Assembly (NCBI GenBank): GCA_900554365.1
Contig: USGY01000005.1
Location: 1-64,000, forward strand
DNA length: 64,000 bases
Direction of reading: 5' to 3'
DNA from: an uncultured Clostridium sp.
GTDB lineage: Bacteria > Bacillota > Clostridia > TANB77 > CAG-508
Both the position numbers and the translations under genes were made by a program. The notes below the pieces were generated by a model. That model searched no databases. It was not told where the DNA came from and worked only from the letters and a program-made list of their open reading frames with translations. Positions within the stretch are counted from its first letter, which is position 1. Every line of letters begins with the position of its first letter. Below are positions 16,786 to 26,277 of this stretch, one piece after another.

Positions 16786-19700
16786 ATGAAATTTTTTATG
16801 AATAAAAGCATATGGTCTAAAATTGCTATACTTTTAATAATTGTATTGCTGTTTCAATTTGTAGTAACTAAACCGACATTGGCGAAAGCAGAAGTTGGAG
16901 ATACAAGAATAGATTTTGGAGGAAAATTATTATCACCAGTAATGTCATTAGTTGTATCATTAGCTGATGCCATGATGGATATGATGCATTCATCCATAAT
17001 GGGAACAAATGAATCGCTATTGCCCGTTGATGTAGATAGTAAATGGTGGGAGATATTATCCAAGGTATTAGTTATTGGCGCAATAGTAGCAGCAGCAATT
17101 TTCGTAACAATAGCTACTTTTGGAGCAGCAGCTACTGTAGGTGCGGTAATAGGTGCTATTGGAACTGCATTGTGGACAGCATTAGGTGCAGGAGTAGCTA
17201 GTATAGGAGCTTATTTTGTTTTAGATAATGCTTTTGATCAGCTTAAAATTAAAGGTAAAGCAAGTGCTGTATCTTATACTGATGATATTGAATTACCGAG
17301 AACACTATATTTACCAGCTTATACATTAAGCCCAGAAGAAATTTTTGAAGGAAAAATTTTGTTATTTAATGTAGATTTCTTTGGAAAGCCAAAAGAAATA
17401 AAAAAAGCTGAAACAACGACAGAAGATGGTAATAAAACTGTAAATTATTATTATTATTTGAAAGATACTAATAAAGCTGATACAGAAGATAATAGAGTAA
17501 AAACTTCTAACCAAGATGTTGCAGCTGATTTACAAGGTAATATATCAAAATGGTATGTACAAATAAGAAATATAGTATTGGTATGTATGATGATAGTGCT
17601 TTTGTATATTGGTATAAGAATATTATTAACATCATTAGCAGGTGAAAAAGCTAAATATAAGCAATTTTTGCAAGATTGGTTTGTAGGATTAATTTTAATA
17701 TTTTTTATGCATTATATTATGACTTTTGCAGTAACGATAGTTCAAAAAATAACGGATATTGTAGATACAAGTGTTGATTCCAATACATATGTTGTAAAAT
17801 TCCCAGTAGATAAGGATGGAAAAATAGTTAAATTCTTTAATAATAATAAAATGGCTTATATGATATATGATAAGAATGGAAAGCAAATTACAAGTGATGA
17901 AAACGGAAAAGTAAAAGAAGGAGACGCAGCTTATGTAGTATATCCAACTAATGTCTTGGGATCATTAAGATTAACCCTTCAATTACAAAGTTGGGGTGCA
18001 GGTTATATAGGATATGCTTTAGCATTTGTAGTTCTAGTCTTGTTTACAGTATTTTTTATATTTACATATTTAAGAAGGGTATTATATATGGCTTTTCTAA
18101 CATTAATTGCACCAGTTGTAGCATTAACATACCCAATAGATAAAATGAATGATGGTAGTGCACAAGGATTTACTAAATGGTTTAGAGAGTATATATTTAA
18201 TTTACTAATTCAACCAATGCACTTAATGTTATATTACATTTTAGTAACTTCAGCATTTGATTTAGCAGGAAAAAATATAATTTATACATTAGTAGCAATT
18301 GGATTTATGATGCCAGCAGAAAAATTATTGAGAAGCTTCTTTGGATTTGAAAAAGCTCATACACCTGGACTTCTTGCAGGACCTGCAGGAGCAGCTTTAA
18401 CAATGCAAGGACTTCAAACATTATCTAATTTAAGAAGTGGAAAAAGTAAAAGTAAAGAAAGTAGCAAAGGTAATGCTAAACCACAAGTACGACAAGCTAA
18501 TAATTCAAATAGACTTTTGAATAAATTAGATGGAGATGTAAATCCAACAAGTGAAATGGCATCATTAGTTGGAAATGCTGAAGAAGGTAAAGCTGCAGGA
18601 GCTGTTAATGGAAAAGTAGGAATAAATGATAGTCAATTAGGAATAGATAAAGATCAAGCAGCATTAGATGCAATGAAGGATAATGACTTAAATGGTGAGC
18701 AAAATGCATTAAATGATATGATGTTAGAAGACGGAATTGTAACTGCTGGTGAAGTAGGAGCATTAGATAATGACCAAAAGGCAATAGATAATTTAAGAGA
18801 TGAAATGGGAGATGATCCTGAAGCAAAGGCATATTTGGCCGAACAACAAGAAGATATAAATAAGAGAAGATTGGAATTAGCAAGAAGAGCTGGATTAGAA
18901 GAAGAACAAGCAAATGTAAGTCAAAATAGAATATATCAACAACCACTTCTTGATGCTGAACAAGATGAAATAAATAAAAGAAAAGCAGAATTATCAAGTG
19001 ATAGTATTCCAACTGAAAAAATTGATCCTATTCAACAACAAAGAGAAGCAGTTATTAGAGATGCACAAGCAGAGGCAGCTGAAAAGATTTCACAAGATAG
19101 AGCAGAAATTCCAAAAATCAAGAGAGTTCAGTCTGCAGTTATGAGAGGTGCAATGAAAGCACCGAAAGTTATTGGTGGTGCATCAAGAGTAGCTGGAAGA
19201 TATTTTGCTACTGGAGCAGGAGTTGCGTTGGGTGCTGCAGCTGGAATTGCGACAGGAAATCCAAAACAAATGCTTACATATATGGGAGTAGGTGCTGCGA
19301 CAGGAAATAAAATTGGAGCAGTATCAGGTGAAAATATTTCAAATAATTTACAAAGTGCAGGACAAGTAATTAGTGATAAATATAATAAAATGCTTGATAA
19401 GGATGACGCATTAAGACAAATAGAACTAGAAAAAGAAGTAAAAGCTCAAAGAAAAGAATATGTATCAGCTATGAAAGAAAGTGGATTTTCTAAAGATGAA
19501 ACTAAAGAAATGGTGGACAAAGGAATAATAGATAGATATATTAAGAATAATGTAAATTCACAAGATGCAGTAGTATCAGAACAAATGAGAAGAGATGATC
19601 CAAAGATATCACAAGAACAAGCAATTGCGACAGCTAAGTATGCAAAAAGAGTTGGAGAAGCTTCTAAAGGACCAGAAAGAAAGAAATGGCAAGAACATTT

Positions 19701-19815
19701 TGCTGGTGAGTTTAAAGATAAAGCTAACTTAAATCAAGAACAAGCAAATGTAGCAGCCGAACAAACATTAAAGAGGGTAGATGCATTTAATAAATATAAG
19801 AAAAAATTAAATTAA
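16786..19815 (+). CDS. VirB6/TrbL-like polytopic channel protein with long C-terminal domain
   Basis: This is a 1,009-residue protein. The N-terminal half has a signal or anchor (about 7-28), and further membrane helices near residues 85-135, 255-275, 295-315 and 400-520. This arrangement, directly after the VirB4 gene, matches VirB6/TrbL proteins that form the membrane channel. The C-terminal half (about 545-1,009) is hydrophilic and helical with many Glu/Lys/Gln repeats, interrupted by a Gly/Ala-rich stretch (about 790-840). ATG 16786 is chosen because GGAGG (16774-16778) lies seven bases upstream. The long tail is unlike small VirB6 proteins and may be exported or scaffold the complex. Confidence 0.78.
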   Translation: MKFFMNKSIWSKIAILLIIVLLFQFVVTKPTLAKAEVGDTRIDFGGKLLSPVMSLVVSLADAMMDMMHSSIMGTNESLLPVDVDSKWWEILSKVLVIGAIVAAAIFVTIATFGAAATVGAVIGAIGTALWTALGAGVASIGAYFVLDNAFDQLKIKGKASAVSYTDDIELPRTLYLPAYTLSPEEIFEGKILLFNVDFFGKPKEIKKAETTTEDGNKTVNYYYYLKDTNKADTEDNRVKTSNQDVAADLQGNISKWYVQIRNIVLVCMMIVLLYIGIRILLTSLAGEKAKYKQFLQDWFVGLILIFFMHYIMTFAVTIVQKITDIVDTSVDSNTYVVKFPVDKDGKIVKFFNNNKMAYMIYDKNGKQITSDENGKVKEGDAAYVVYPTNVLGSLRLTLQLQSWGAGYIGYALAFVVLVLFTVFFIFTYLRRVLYMAFLTLIAPVVALTYPIDKMNDGSAQGFTKWFREYIFNLLIQPMHLMLYYILVTSAFDLAGKNIIYTLVAIGFMMPAEKLLRSFFGFEKAHTPGLLAGPAGAALTMQGLQTLSNLRSGKSKSKESSKGNAKPQVRQANNSNRLLNKLDGDVNPTSEMASLVGNAEEGKAAGAVNGKVGINDSQLGIDKDQAALDAMKDNDLNGEQNALNDMMLEDGIVTAGEVGALDNDQKAIDNLRDEMGDDPEAKAYLAEQQEDINKRRLELARRAGLEEEQANVSQNRIYQQPLLDAEQDEINKRKAELSSDSIPTEKIDPIQQQREAVIRDAQAEAAEKISQDRAEIPKIKRVQSAVMRGAMKAPKVIGGASRVAGRYFATGAGVALGAAAGIATGNPKQMLTYMGVGAATGNKIGAVSGENISNNLQSAGQVISDKYNKMLDKDDALRQIELEKEVKAQRKEYVSAMKESGFSKDETKEMVDKGIIDRYIKNNVNSQDAVVSEQMRRDDPKISQEQAIATAKYAKRVGEASKGPERKKWQEHFAGEFKDKANLNQEQANVAAEQTLKRVDAFNKYKKKLN

Positions 19816-19833
19816 TAGAAAGAGGTAATAATC

Positions 19834-20799
19834 ATGCATAATCTAATAAGATTTTATAATCAAAATAGAAAGGCAATTTGGATAGGCATTGGAATTATTG
19901 CCTCTCTATTTATATTACTTCAACTTCTTAATTTTATCGCTAAAAAAAATAATAATAAAATAACAGATTCAAATTATTCAAATTTAGTGCAAGAACATAA
20001 AATTCAAAGTGATTCAAAAGGAAATATAGCAACAGATAAATCAGTGGTAACTGGAGATAAGCTATCTTCTGAATCACTAAAAGATCAAACAAGTGTTATA
20101 GAGCAATTTTTAAATTTATGTAAAAATAACAATGATGAAGAAGCATATAATATGATTACAGATGAATGTAAAGAAGAGATGTTTAATACTGTAGAAGATT
20201 TTAAAAATATATATTTAGATTCAATTTTTAAAACAAAAGGCGTTACATTTAAAATATCAAATTGGTTTGGAAATACATATAAAGTTGATTTTACAGTTGG
20301 AGATATGTTATCAACAGGAAATCCAGATGATGTTGAAAACATACAAGATTATATAACTATAAAATCAGAAAATAATGAAACAAAAGTAAATATTAATAAG
20401 TATGTAGGAAGATATGAAGTAAATAGAGAAAAAGAAGACAATAATATAAAAATTTCAGTTATATCAAAAAATATATATATGGACTATGAAAAATATAAAA
20501 TAAAAGTAGAAAATAATACAGATAATGATATTTTACTAGATGAAAGAAAAAATATAAATACAATGTATATTCAGGATGAAAAAGATGTTAAGCATGCAGC
20601 CTATACACAAGAATTAACAACTCCTGATTTAACTGTTAACAATCATGGTGCAAGAACACTTACAGTTAAATATTATAGTGCATATACTTCAAGCAAAAAA
20701 ATAGATAAACTAGTATTTTCAGATGTGGTTTTAAATTATAGTCAAGATTTAGACAATGTATTAAATCCACAAATTGGAGAAATATCAATAAATTTATAA
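19834..20799 (+). CDS. Anchored protein with NTF2-like (VirB8/TcpC-like) segment
   Basis: This 321-residue protein has a short cytoplasmic N-terminus, one membrane helix (about 16-37), and an outside region. About residues 88-160 read VIEQFLNLCKNNNDEEAYNMI...F.T.EDFKNIY, a pattern seen in NTF2-like folds and similar to VirB8/TcpC periplasmic-side domains. The C-terminal part is rich in beta strands. The same EEAY-L-F-Y pattern recurs in the two genes at 24091 and 24858, so the three may be related. VirB8 proteins scaffold the channel. The identification is by pattern and topology only. Confidence 0.5.
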   Translation: MHNLIRFYNQNRKAIWIGIGIIASLFILLQLLNFIAKKNNNKITDSNYSNLVQEHKIQSDSKGNIATDKSVVTGDKLSSESLKDQTSVIEQFLNLCKNNNDEEAYNMITDECKEEMFNTVEDFKNIYLDSIFKTKGVTFKISNWFGNTYKVDFTVGDMLSTGNPDDVENIQDYITIKSENNETKVNINKYVGRYEVNREKEDNNIKISVISKNIYMDYEKYKIKVENNTDNDILLDERKNINTMYIQDEKDVKHAAYTQELTTPDLTVNNHGARTLTVKYYSAYTSSKKIDKLVFSDVVLNYSQDLDNVLNPQIGEISINL

Positions 20800-20810
20800 A
20801 AGGAGAAAAA

Positions 20811-23800
20811 ATGAACAATAATTCTGAAGCAGTAAGACAAGCAATTAAAAAAGTTGCAAAAAAAGTTGGTAAAGTAGTTTCTAAAATAATGTTTATTCCA
20901 TTAGTAATTTTTTCTATTATAATTATATTGTTAGGCGCGTGTGTATATTTTATAACAGTTGATGATGGGACTTATAAAGAAGGAGATTGGAAAAGTACAG
21001 GATATGGTGCAGCAGTATATAAATCTGAAGCTAAGGTAAATTCTGATGGTTCAATATCTGCAGGAAAAACAGCTAAAGAAATATGGGATGAATTAAGAAA
21101 AAATGGTAGTAGTGTAACAGATTATTTAAGTGGACCTAAGGCTTTAGCAAAGTTAATGAATGCAGAATTAGTAACTTCTTTTCCAGATACACGTTCTAAT
21201 CCAGATGAAAAAATAGACTGGGATAAGGTGGATTTGTTAGGAGATAAATTACAAGGAATAATTAAATTCAAGCGTGGAGATAAAGATGGAAAAACATATA
21301 CAATGTCATATGTAGATGAAACAACATTTAGTGGATGGATGGAATGCTATAATTTAACAGGGAGTGAAGAAGCTAAGAAAAATGTATTAAGCCATTTTAC
21401 AATAGTAAGTGGTGATACAAGTAGTTCTTCTAATGGTAGTTTGAAAGTTAACCTTTCTAAAGATCAGGTTACAGATGCTTCACAAAAAATATTAGATGCA
21501 ATTCCTAAAGTGCCATCACCCGGACAGGGATATTGTTTGGGATGGGTTAATAAAGTATATCAAGCAGCTGGTGTTGGTTCTCTTAATCAAATAGGAGCAT
21601 ATCAAGCTTTTCAAGCTACGCATGTTTCAACAGATAGAAATAATATTCCTGTAGGTGCAGCTGTATATTGTACGGGATCTCAATCAGCAGGAATTTATGG
21701 ACATGTTGGAATATATGTTGGTGACAACAAAGTTATGGATAATATTGGATATATTAGGACAATTGATTTAGACAAATGGATAAAAGAAGCTGAAACTTCT
21801 GGTAATACCCAATGCGGTGGAAAACCTGGATGGCTAGGATGGGGCTGGTGGACTGGAGGTTCACCAACTGTAACAGGAACTGGAAGTAGTACAAGTAGTG
21901 ATGAAACAAAAGATAATTCTAATACAGATAAAAATACAACAAAAAAAGTTGAAGATGGAAAAATTGAAACCAAAGGAAAATCTTATAGTGTAAAAGTAGC
22001 AACATGGAATTCAACAACTACAAAAGTTGAATCTAATGATCCAGCTGTAAAAGGATATACGACAACACAATATAACATGACAGCTACAACAATAAATTAT
22101 CAAGATTTAGTATCTAAATATACTATGCCATTTAATTTATTATATGCGTTTTTAGTAGTTGGAGAAAGTGAAGATTTTGTTTCAGAATTAGCAGATTTAG
22201 TATATAATAGTGATATTGAAATCACTGTATATGATAATTATACTAAAAATACTGATGTAGATAAGTGGACATATACGCGAGTGGTAGAAGACGATGTTAA
22301 TGCAACTGCAATCTTGGGAGATAAGATGAAGAGCACCAGTTTTACGAATAAAACTAGTAATCAATATACAACAACAAAGACGGTTATAACAGAAACTAAT
22401 ACATTGGATGTTAAAGTAAGTAAAGCTAATGTATGGATTGTGGATTATGAGTCAAATGTTGAATATCAATCCAATAAACCAAACAGTACATCATCAGATA
22501 ATGGACAAGATGATCAAAAGAAACCTTCTAAAAAAACAACAGTTGGACCAGTATATAATTATAATGCAAAAGAAATTGATGAATTGGAAAAGCAAGTTTT
22601 AGATGAAGCGAATGGTGAGAGTAATGAATATAAGAAATCTGATGTGAAGACGTCTTCATTTTATGATAGATATAAATGGATAACAGATATAAATGATAAT
22701 GTAACAAATACAACGGAGTCATCTTCATATACATCAAAACCTGGTACAGTAAAAGAGAAAACAGATCGTAAATCAAAAGATCCTAATTTTGTTACAATAT
22801 ATAATAAAAATAAATATGAAAGAAATGCTTCTAATATTGAAACTGCTGCATCATGGTTATTTGAAATAATTCAGATAAATCAGGATACAACAGATATGTT
22901 AGATTTAATAAAATATTTATTATATAAGGCAACGGGGATAAGTTATGGAGTAACAGAATTTGATTTTAGTATTTTTGATCCTTCTAATTTTCAAAAGGTA
23001 ACAACAGGTTCAGAGGGAGGATTATCATTAAATACGACAATGTTTACAAAAGATGTATTTAAAAAGGCATTAGAATCTTATTACAATAAGACACACAATC
23101 AAGCCTTTTATAATAATTTTGTATTAAAAGCAGATGAGATTTATGATGCGTCAGTAAGAAATAATGTTAATCCTGAGTTAGTTGTAGTAACCGCAGGAAC
23201 AGAACAAGGATGGAAACAAGGAGGAGGAGCTTATAATTATTGGGGAATAGGAGTATATAATGGCTCTAATGTTGGACAAAGTTTTAGTAGTATGTCTGAT
23301 GGAATAGCAGCATTTGCTAATATTATAAAAAAATATTCTCCAGGTGGATCTATGGCTAATCTGATAATGCAAAGATACGAGGAAAGAAAAAATTCGGGTT
23401 GTGATCCTACAGGATATGGTATGCCAGGAACTTTGAGTGGATGGCAATCAGTATATTCTTCTTTAGGATATCATGTAACAGGAAGTGCAGGGGCAGGTGG
23501 ATATTATTACATGGATCCTGGTGTAGCAGGAGTAACTAAAATATATAAAACACATAGTGAGTTTTTACAAAAATGTTATAATGTAGGTGGAGCACATGCG
23601 TATGGAACTATAACAACAGCATGGGAACAAGGGCAATATACTGCATATCAACTTGAACAAAAATTAAATTTATGGAATGCTATTTTTGGAGACTTCGGAA
23701 CTTTAAGCTCAACATCAACGGATGGAACTGGAAAAGGAGCTCAAGTCGTTGCAGAAGCAAGAAAACAAATTGGAAAACCATATGTATGGGGAGCTGCAGG

Positions 23801-24071
23801 GCCAAATAGTTTTGATTGTTCTGGTTTAACAATGTGGTGTTATAACAAAATTGGAATAAAAATATCTCATAATGACAGATGTCAAAAAGCTGAAGCTAAA
23901 AAAGTTGTTCCTGTATCACAAGCAAGAGTAGGAGATATCTTATGGAAAGATGGACATGTTGGAATCTACATAGGAAATAATCAATATATACATGCACCAA
24001 CTCCTGGACAAACAGTAACAATAGCCAATGGAGCAAATTCGATGTTTGTAAATGCATTACAATTCTTTTAA
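20811..24071 (+). CDS. Large anchored wall hydrolase: CHAP-like, glucosaminidase/lysozyme-like and NlpC/P60 domains (VirB1-like)
   Basis: This 1,086-residue protein has one membrane helix (about 25-50). An amidase/CHAP-like domain has Cys242 (GYCLGWVNKVYQAAG) and His298 (YGHVGIYVG). A long Ser/Thr/Asn/Lys-rich region (about 355-740) is followed by a muramidase- or glucosaminidase-like domain with a likely acidic residue Glu798 (AGTEQGWKQGG, then YNYWGIGVYNG). The C-terminal NlpC/P60 peptidase has Cys1003 (FDCSGL), His1049 (GHVGIYIG) and His1061 (YIHAP). Such enzymes (VirB1, PrgK, Tn916 Orf14) open the peptidoglycan for the secretion channel. Three hydrolase modules in one chain are unusual. 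Confidence 0.85.
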   Translation: MNNNSEAVRQAIKKVAKKVGKVVSKIMFIPLVIFSIIIILLGACVYFITVDDGTYKEGDWKSTGYGAAVYKSEAKVNSDGSISAGKTAKEIWDELRKNGSSVTDYLSGPKALAKLMNAELVTSFPDTRSNPDEKIDWDKVDLLGDKLQGIIKFKRGDKDGKTYTMSYVDETTFSGWMECYNLTGSEEAKKNVLSHFTIVSGDTSSSSNGSLKVNLSKDQVTDASQKILDAIPKVPSPGQGYCLGWVNKVYQAAGVGSLNQIGAYQAFQATHVSTDRNNIPVGAAVYCTGSQSAGIYGHVGIYVGDNKVMDNIGYIRTIDLDKWIKEAETSGNTQCGGKPGWLGWGWWTGGSPTVTGTGSSTSSDETKDNSNTDKNTTKKVEDGKIETKGKSYSVKVATWNSTTTKVESNDPAVKGYTTTQYNMTATTINYQDLVSKYTMPFNLLYAFLVVGESEDFVSELADLVYNSDIEITVYDNYTKNTDVDKWTYTRVVEDDVNATAILGDKMKSTSFTNKTSNQYTTTKTVITETNTLDVKVSKANVWIVDYESNVEYQSNKPNSTSSDNGQDDQKKPSKKTTVGPVYNYNAKEIDELEKQVLDEANGESNEYKKSDVKTSSFYDRYKWITDINDNVTNTTESSSYTSKPGTVKEKTDRKSKDPNFVTIYNKNKYERNASNIETAASWLFEIIQINQDTTDMLDLIKYLLYKATGISYGVTEFDFSIFDPSNFQKVTTGSEGGLSLNTTMFTKDVFKKALESYYNKTHNQAFYNNFVLKADEIYDASVRNNVNPELVVVTAGTEQGWKQGGGAYNYWGIGVYNGSNVGQSFSSMSDGIAAFANIIKKYSPGGSMANLIMQRYEERKNSGCDPTGYGMPGTLSGWQSVYSSLGYHVTGSAGAGGYYYMDPGVAGVTKIYKTHSEFLQKCYNVGGAHAYGTITTAWEQGQYTAYQLEQKLNLWNAIFGDFGTLSSTSTDGTGKGAQVVAEARKQIGKPYVWGAAGPNSFDCSGLTMWCYNKIGIKISHNDRCQKAEAKKVVPVSQARVGDILWKDGHVGIYIGNNQYIHAPTPGQTVTIANGANSMFVNALQFF

Positions 24072-24090
24072 TATGTAGGGAGGATATAGA

Positions 24091-24840
24091 ATGAAAAAGA
24101 TAATGATAAGTATTTGTATAACTATTTGTGTAATATTATTAATATTATTGATAATTATGTTTAATAATAAAAATTCTCAACATAGGACTAATAATGTAGA
24201 AACAAATGGTGATAGCAAAAATATTACATATACTACAGAAAAATTGAGAGATGCTACAAAATTTTATGCAATTGAAAAATGTATTCAAGAAAATAAAGAC
24301 CAAAATTTTGTTGCAAAAGAAATGAATGTATTAGATGAATATGAATTTACTAGTTATGCTGTTTATGGAAAAAGTAATAATGCTGATAAATATTATATAG
24401 TTAGAACAGATTTATCAAGTGATGCATTTAGAATTGAAGATGTAAATGTAAGTAATATAGATAGTATTGATTTAAAGACTAATTTAAAAGAAATAAAAGA
24501 TGATGGTAATAATAAGATTAATTATAGTACCATTACACCTAATGATATGGGAGAAAGATATTTACAAGAATTTCTAAATTTAGAAATATCAAATCCTGAA
24601 GAGGCATATAAATTATTGGATGAAAATAGTAAGAAAAATAAATTTTCAACTTTGGATGACTACAAAGATTATATAAAAAATAATTTGGATAAAATAAAAA
24701 ATGAGAGTTTTAAAACTTGCAATTATGAATATGATGATGATTATACTATGTATTGGATAGAAACAACTGAAAATAATATGTATACATTTAAAGAAAATAG
24801 TATAGAAAATTATACAGTACTAATAACAGAATTAAATTAA
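24091..24840 (+). CDS. Anchored protein with NTF2-like segment, unknown function
   Basis: This 249-residue protein has an N-terminal membrane helix (about 4-25), then an Asn/Thr-rich linker and two small domains. The second (about 150-249) reads YLQEFLNLEISNPEEAYKLL, then KFSTLDDYKDYI, matching the 24858 gene nearly residue by residue in pattern. I do not recognise the first domain. It follows the wall hydrolase by 19 bases with a GGGAGG site and belongs to the secretion operon. A structural role outside the membrane is inferred. Confidence 0.6.
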   Translation: MKKIMISICITICVILLILLIIMFNNKNSQHRTNNVETNGDSKNITYTTEKLRDATKFYAIEKCIQENKDQNFVAKEMNVLDEYEFTSYAVYGKSNNADKYYIVRTDLSSDAFRIEDVNVSNIDSIDLKTNLKEIKDDGNNKINYSTITPNDMGERYLQEFLNLEISNPEEAYKLLDENSKKNKFSTLDDYKDYIKNNLDKIKNESFKTCNYEYDDDYTMYWIETTENNMYTFKENSIENYTVLITELN

Positions 24841-24857
24841 TAAAGTGGAGATATAAT

Positions 24858-26228
24858 ATGTCAAAAATGAAAAAAATAATTATTGTTGCAATTATTATTA
24901 TATTAATAATAATTGCTGCAATAATAGGATATATGGTGACTAACCAAAAGAAAGATTTGGTAGATAAAGATAATAATAATGTAAATACTACCCCAAATAA
25001 TAATATAGTTGAAAATAATGTTCAAACAGTTAAAGACAGTGCTTTATTTTATACAATAGAAAATTGTATAAAAAAATATGAAGGATATGTAAATACAAAT
25101 TATGAAAAACAAGTTGATGAAAGAAATCTTCCATCATTAGCTGCATCATATGGATTTTCAACTCAAGAAGATAAAAATAGTGCTATAATGAATTTTTTAG
25201 ATCAAGATTATATTAAAGAAAATAATATAAATAAAAATAATTTAAATAATTTTATTGAAGAAACTAATAATGAAGATATTATAGTTACAGCATTAAAAAT
25301 AAATAAATTGGAAAGTGATAATTCTGAAGTAAATTCTTATAGTGTATATGCTAAAAAAAGTGATGGGGACAATGAAAAAAATATATATTATATTATAAAA
25401 TTGGATGAAAGTAATGAAGCATTTTGCATTTATCCATTGAATAAAGATTATAAAAATATCGATGAAATAAATGTAAAAAATCAAACTAAAAACATTGAAA
25501 AAAATAATCAAAATGCTATTATACAAAGCGATGTAAGTGATGCTGAGATTACAACTAAATATTTTCAAGAATTTAAGGAGCTAGTAATAAATAAGCCAGA
25601 AGAAGCTTATGATAAGTTGGATGTAAACTATAGAAATAAAAGGTTTGGTAGTTTAGATGAATTTGAAAATTATATAAATGCAAACATAGATGATATCGAA
25701 TTATCACAAATTTTAAAATATTTAAAAGAAGAAAATGATAATTATAATGAATATGTAGCAAAAGATAGATATGAAAATTTATATATTTTTGATGAAGAAT
25801 CACCAAATAATTATACTGTAAAATTAGATACATATACAATTGTTACGGATAAATTTAAAAGTGAATATAGCCAATCTGAAGAAGAAAGAAAAGTTCAATT
25901 ACAATTAGATGTGTTTAGACAAATGATAAATAATCAAGATTTTAAATCTGCATATAATGTATTAGCGGATGGATTTAAAAATAACTATTTTAAGACACAA
26001 GATAGTTTTGAAGAATATATGAGAAAACATGCATTTAAATATAATAAGATAAATTTTGAAGATATTAATCAACAAGGTAATTTGTATGTATGTAAAGCCA
26101 ATTTTACAGATTTAAGTGAAGGAAATTATGAAGATGAAAGTAAAAAAGATGTTAATCAATATGATTGGACATTTATAGTACAACTAAATGATGCTGAAAA
26201 TTTTAAATTATCATTTAGTATTGAATAA
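24858..26228 (+). CDS. Anchored protein with two NTF2-like segments, unknown function
   Basis: This 456-residue protein has an N-terminal membrane helix (about 4-27), an Asn-rich linker (about 33-56), a first domain (about 58-210), an NTF2-like segment (about 235-330; YFQEFKELVINKPEEAYDKL, RFGSLDEFENYI) and a second similar one (about 350-450; DVFRQMINNQDFKSAYNVL, YFKTQDSFEEYM). It is a paralogue of the preceding gene with one domain added. It is the last gene before a hairpin, so it closes the secretion cluster. The function is unknown; VirB8-like scaffolding is possible. Confidence 0.6.
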   Translation: MSKMKKIIIVAIIIILIIIAAIIGYMVTNQKKDLVDKDNNNVNTTPNNNIVENNVQTVKDSALFYTIENCIKKYEGYVNTNYEKQVDERNLPSLAASYGFSTQEDKNSAIMNFLDQDYIKENNINKNNLNNFIEETNNEDIIVTALKINKLESDNSEVNSYSVYAKKSDGDNEKNIYYIIKLDESNEAFCIYPLNKDYKNIDEINVKNQTKNIEKNNQNAIIQSDVSDAEITTKYFQEFKELVINKPEEAYDKLDVNYRNKRFGSLDEFENYINANIDDIELSQILKYLKEENDNYNEYVAKDRYENLYIFDEESPNNYTVKLDTYTIVTDKFKSEYSQSEEERKVQLQLDVFRQMINNQDFKSAYNVLADGFKNNYFKTQDSFEEYMRKHAFKYNKINFEDINQQGNLYVCKANFTDLSEGNYEDESKKDVNQYDWTFIVQLNDAENFKLSFSIE

Positions 26229-26255
26229 AAAGAGAGAATGTGATATTCTCTCTTT
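26229..26255 (+). terminator. Hairpin at the end of the secretion cluster
   Basis: AAAGAGAGAAT and ATTCTCTCTTT form a perfect 11-bp stem with a 5-base loop. The T-run is short, so termination may be partial and the permease gene could be co-transcribed. Confidence 0.65.
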
Positions 26256-26277
26256 AAATTATATATAGGAGATCAAT

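Noticed and set aside
18605..19012. 135-codon Leu/His-rich minus-strand open frame
   Set aside because: It is the complement of the charged helical tail of the VirB6-like gene; the Leu/His composition is the mirror of Glu/Lys/Gln-rich codons.
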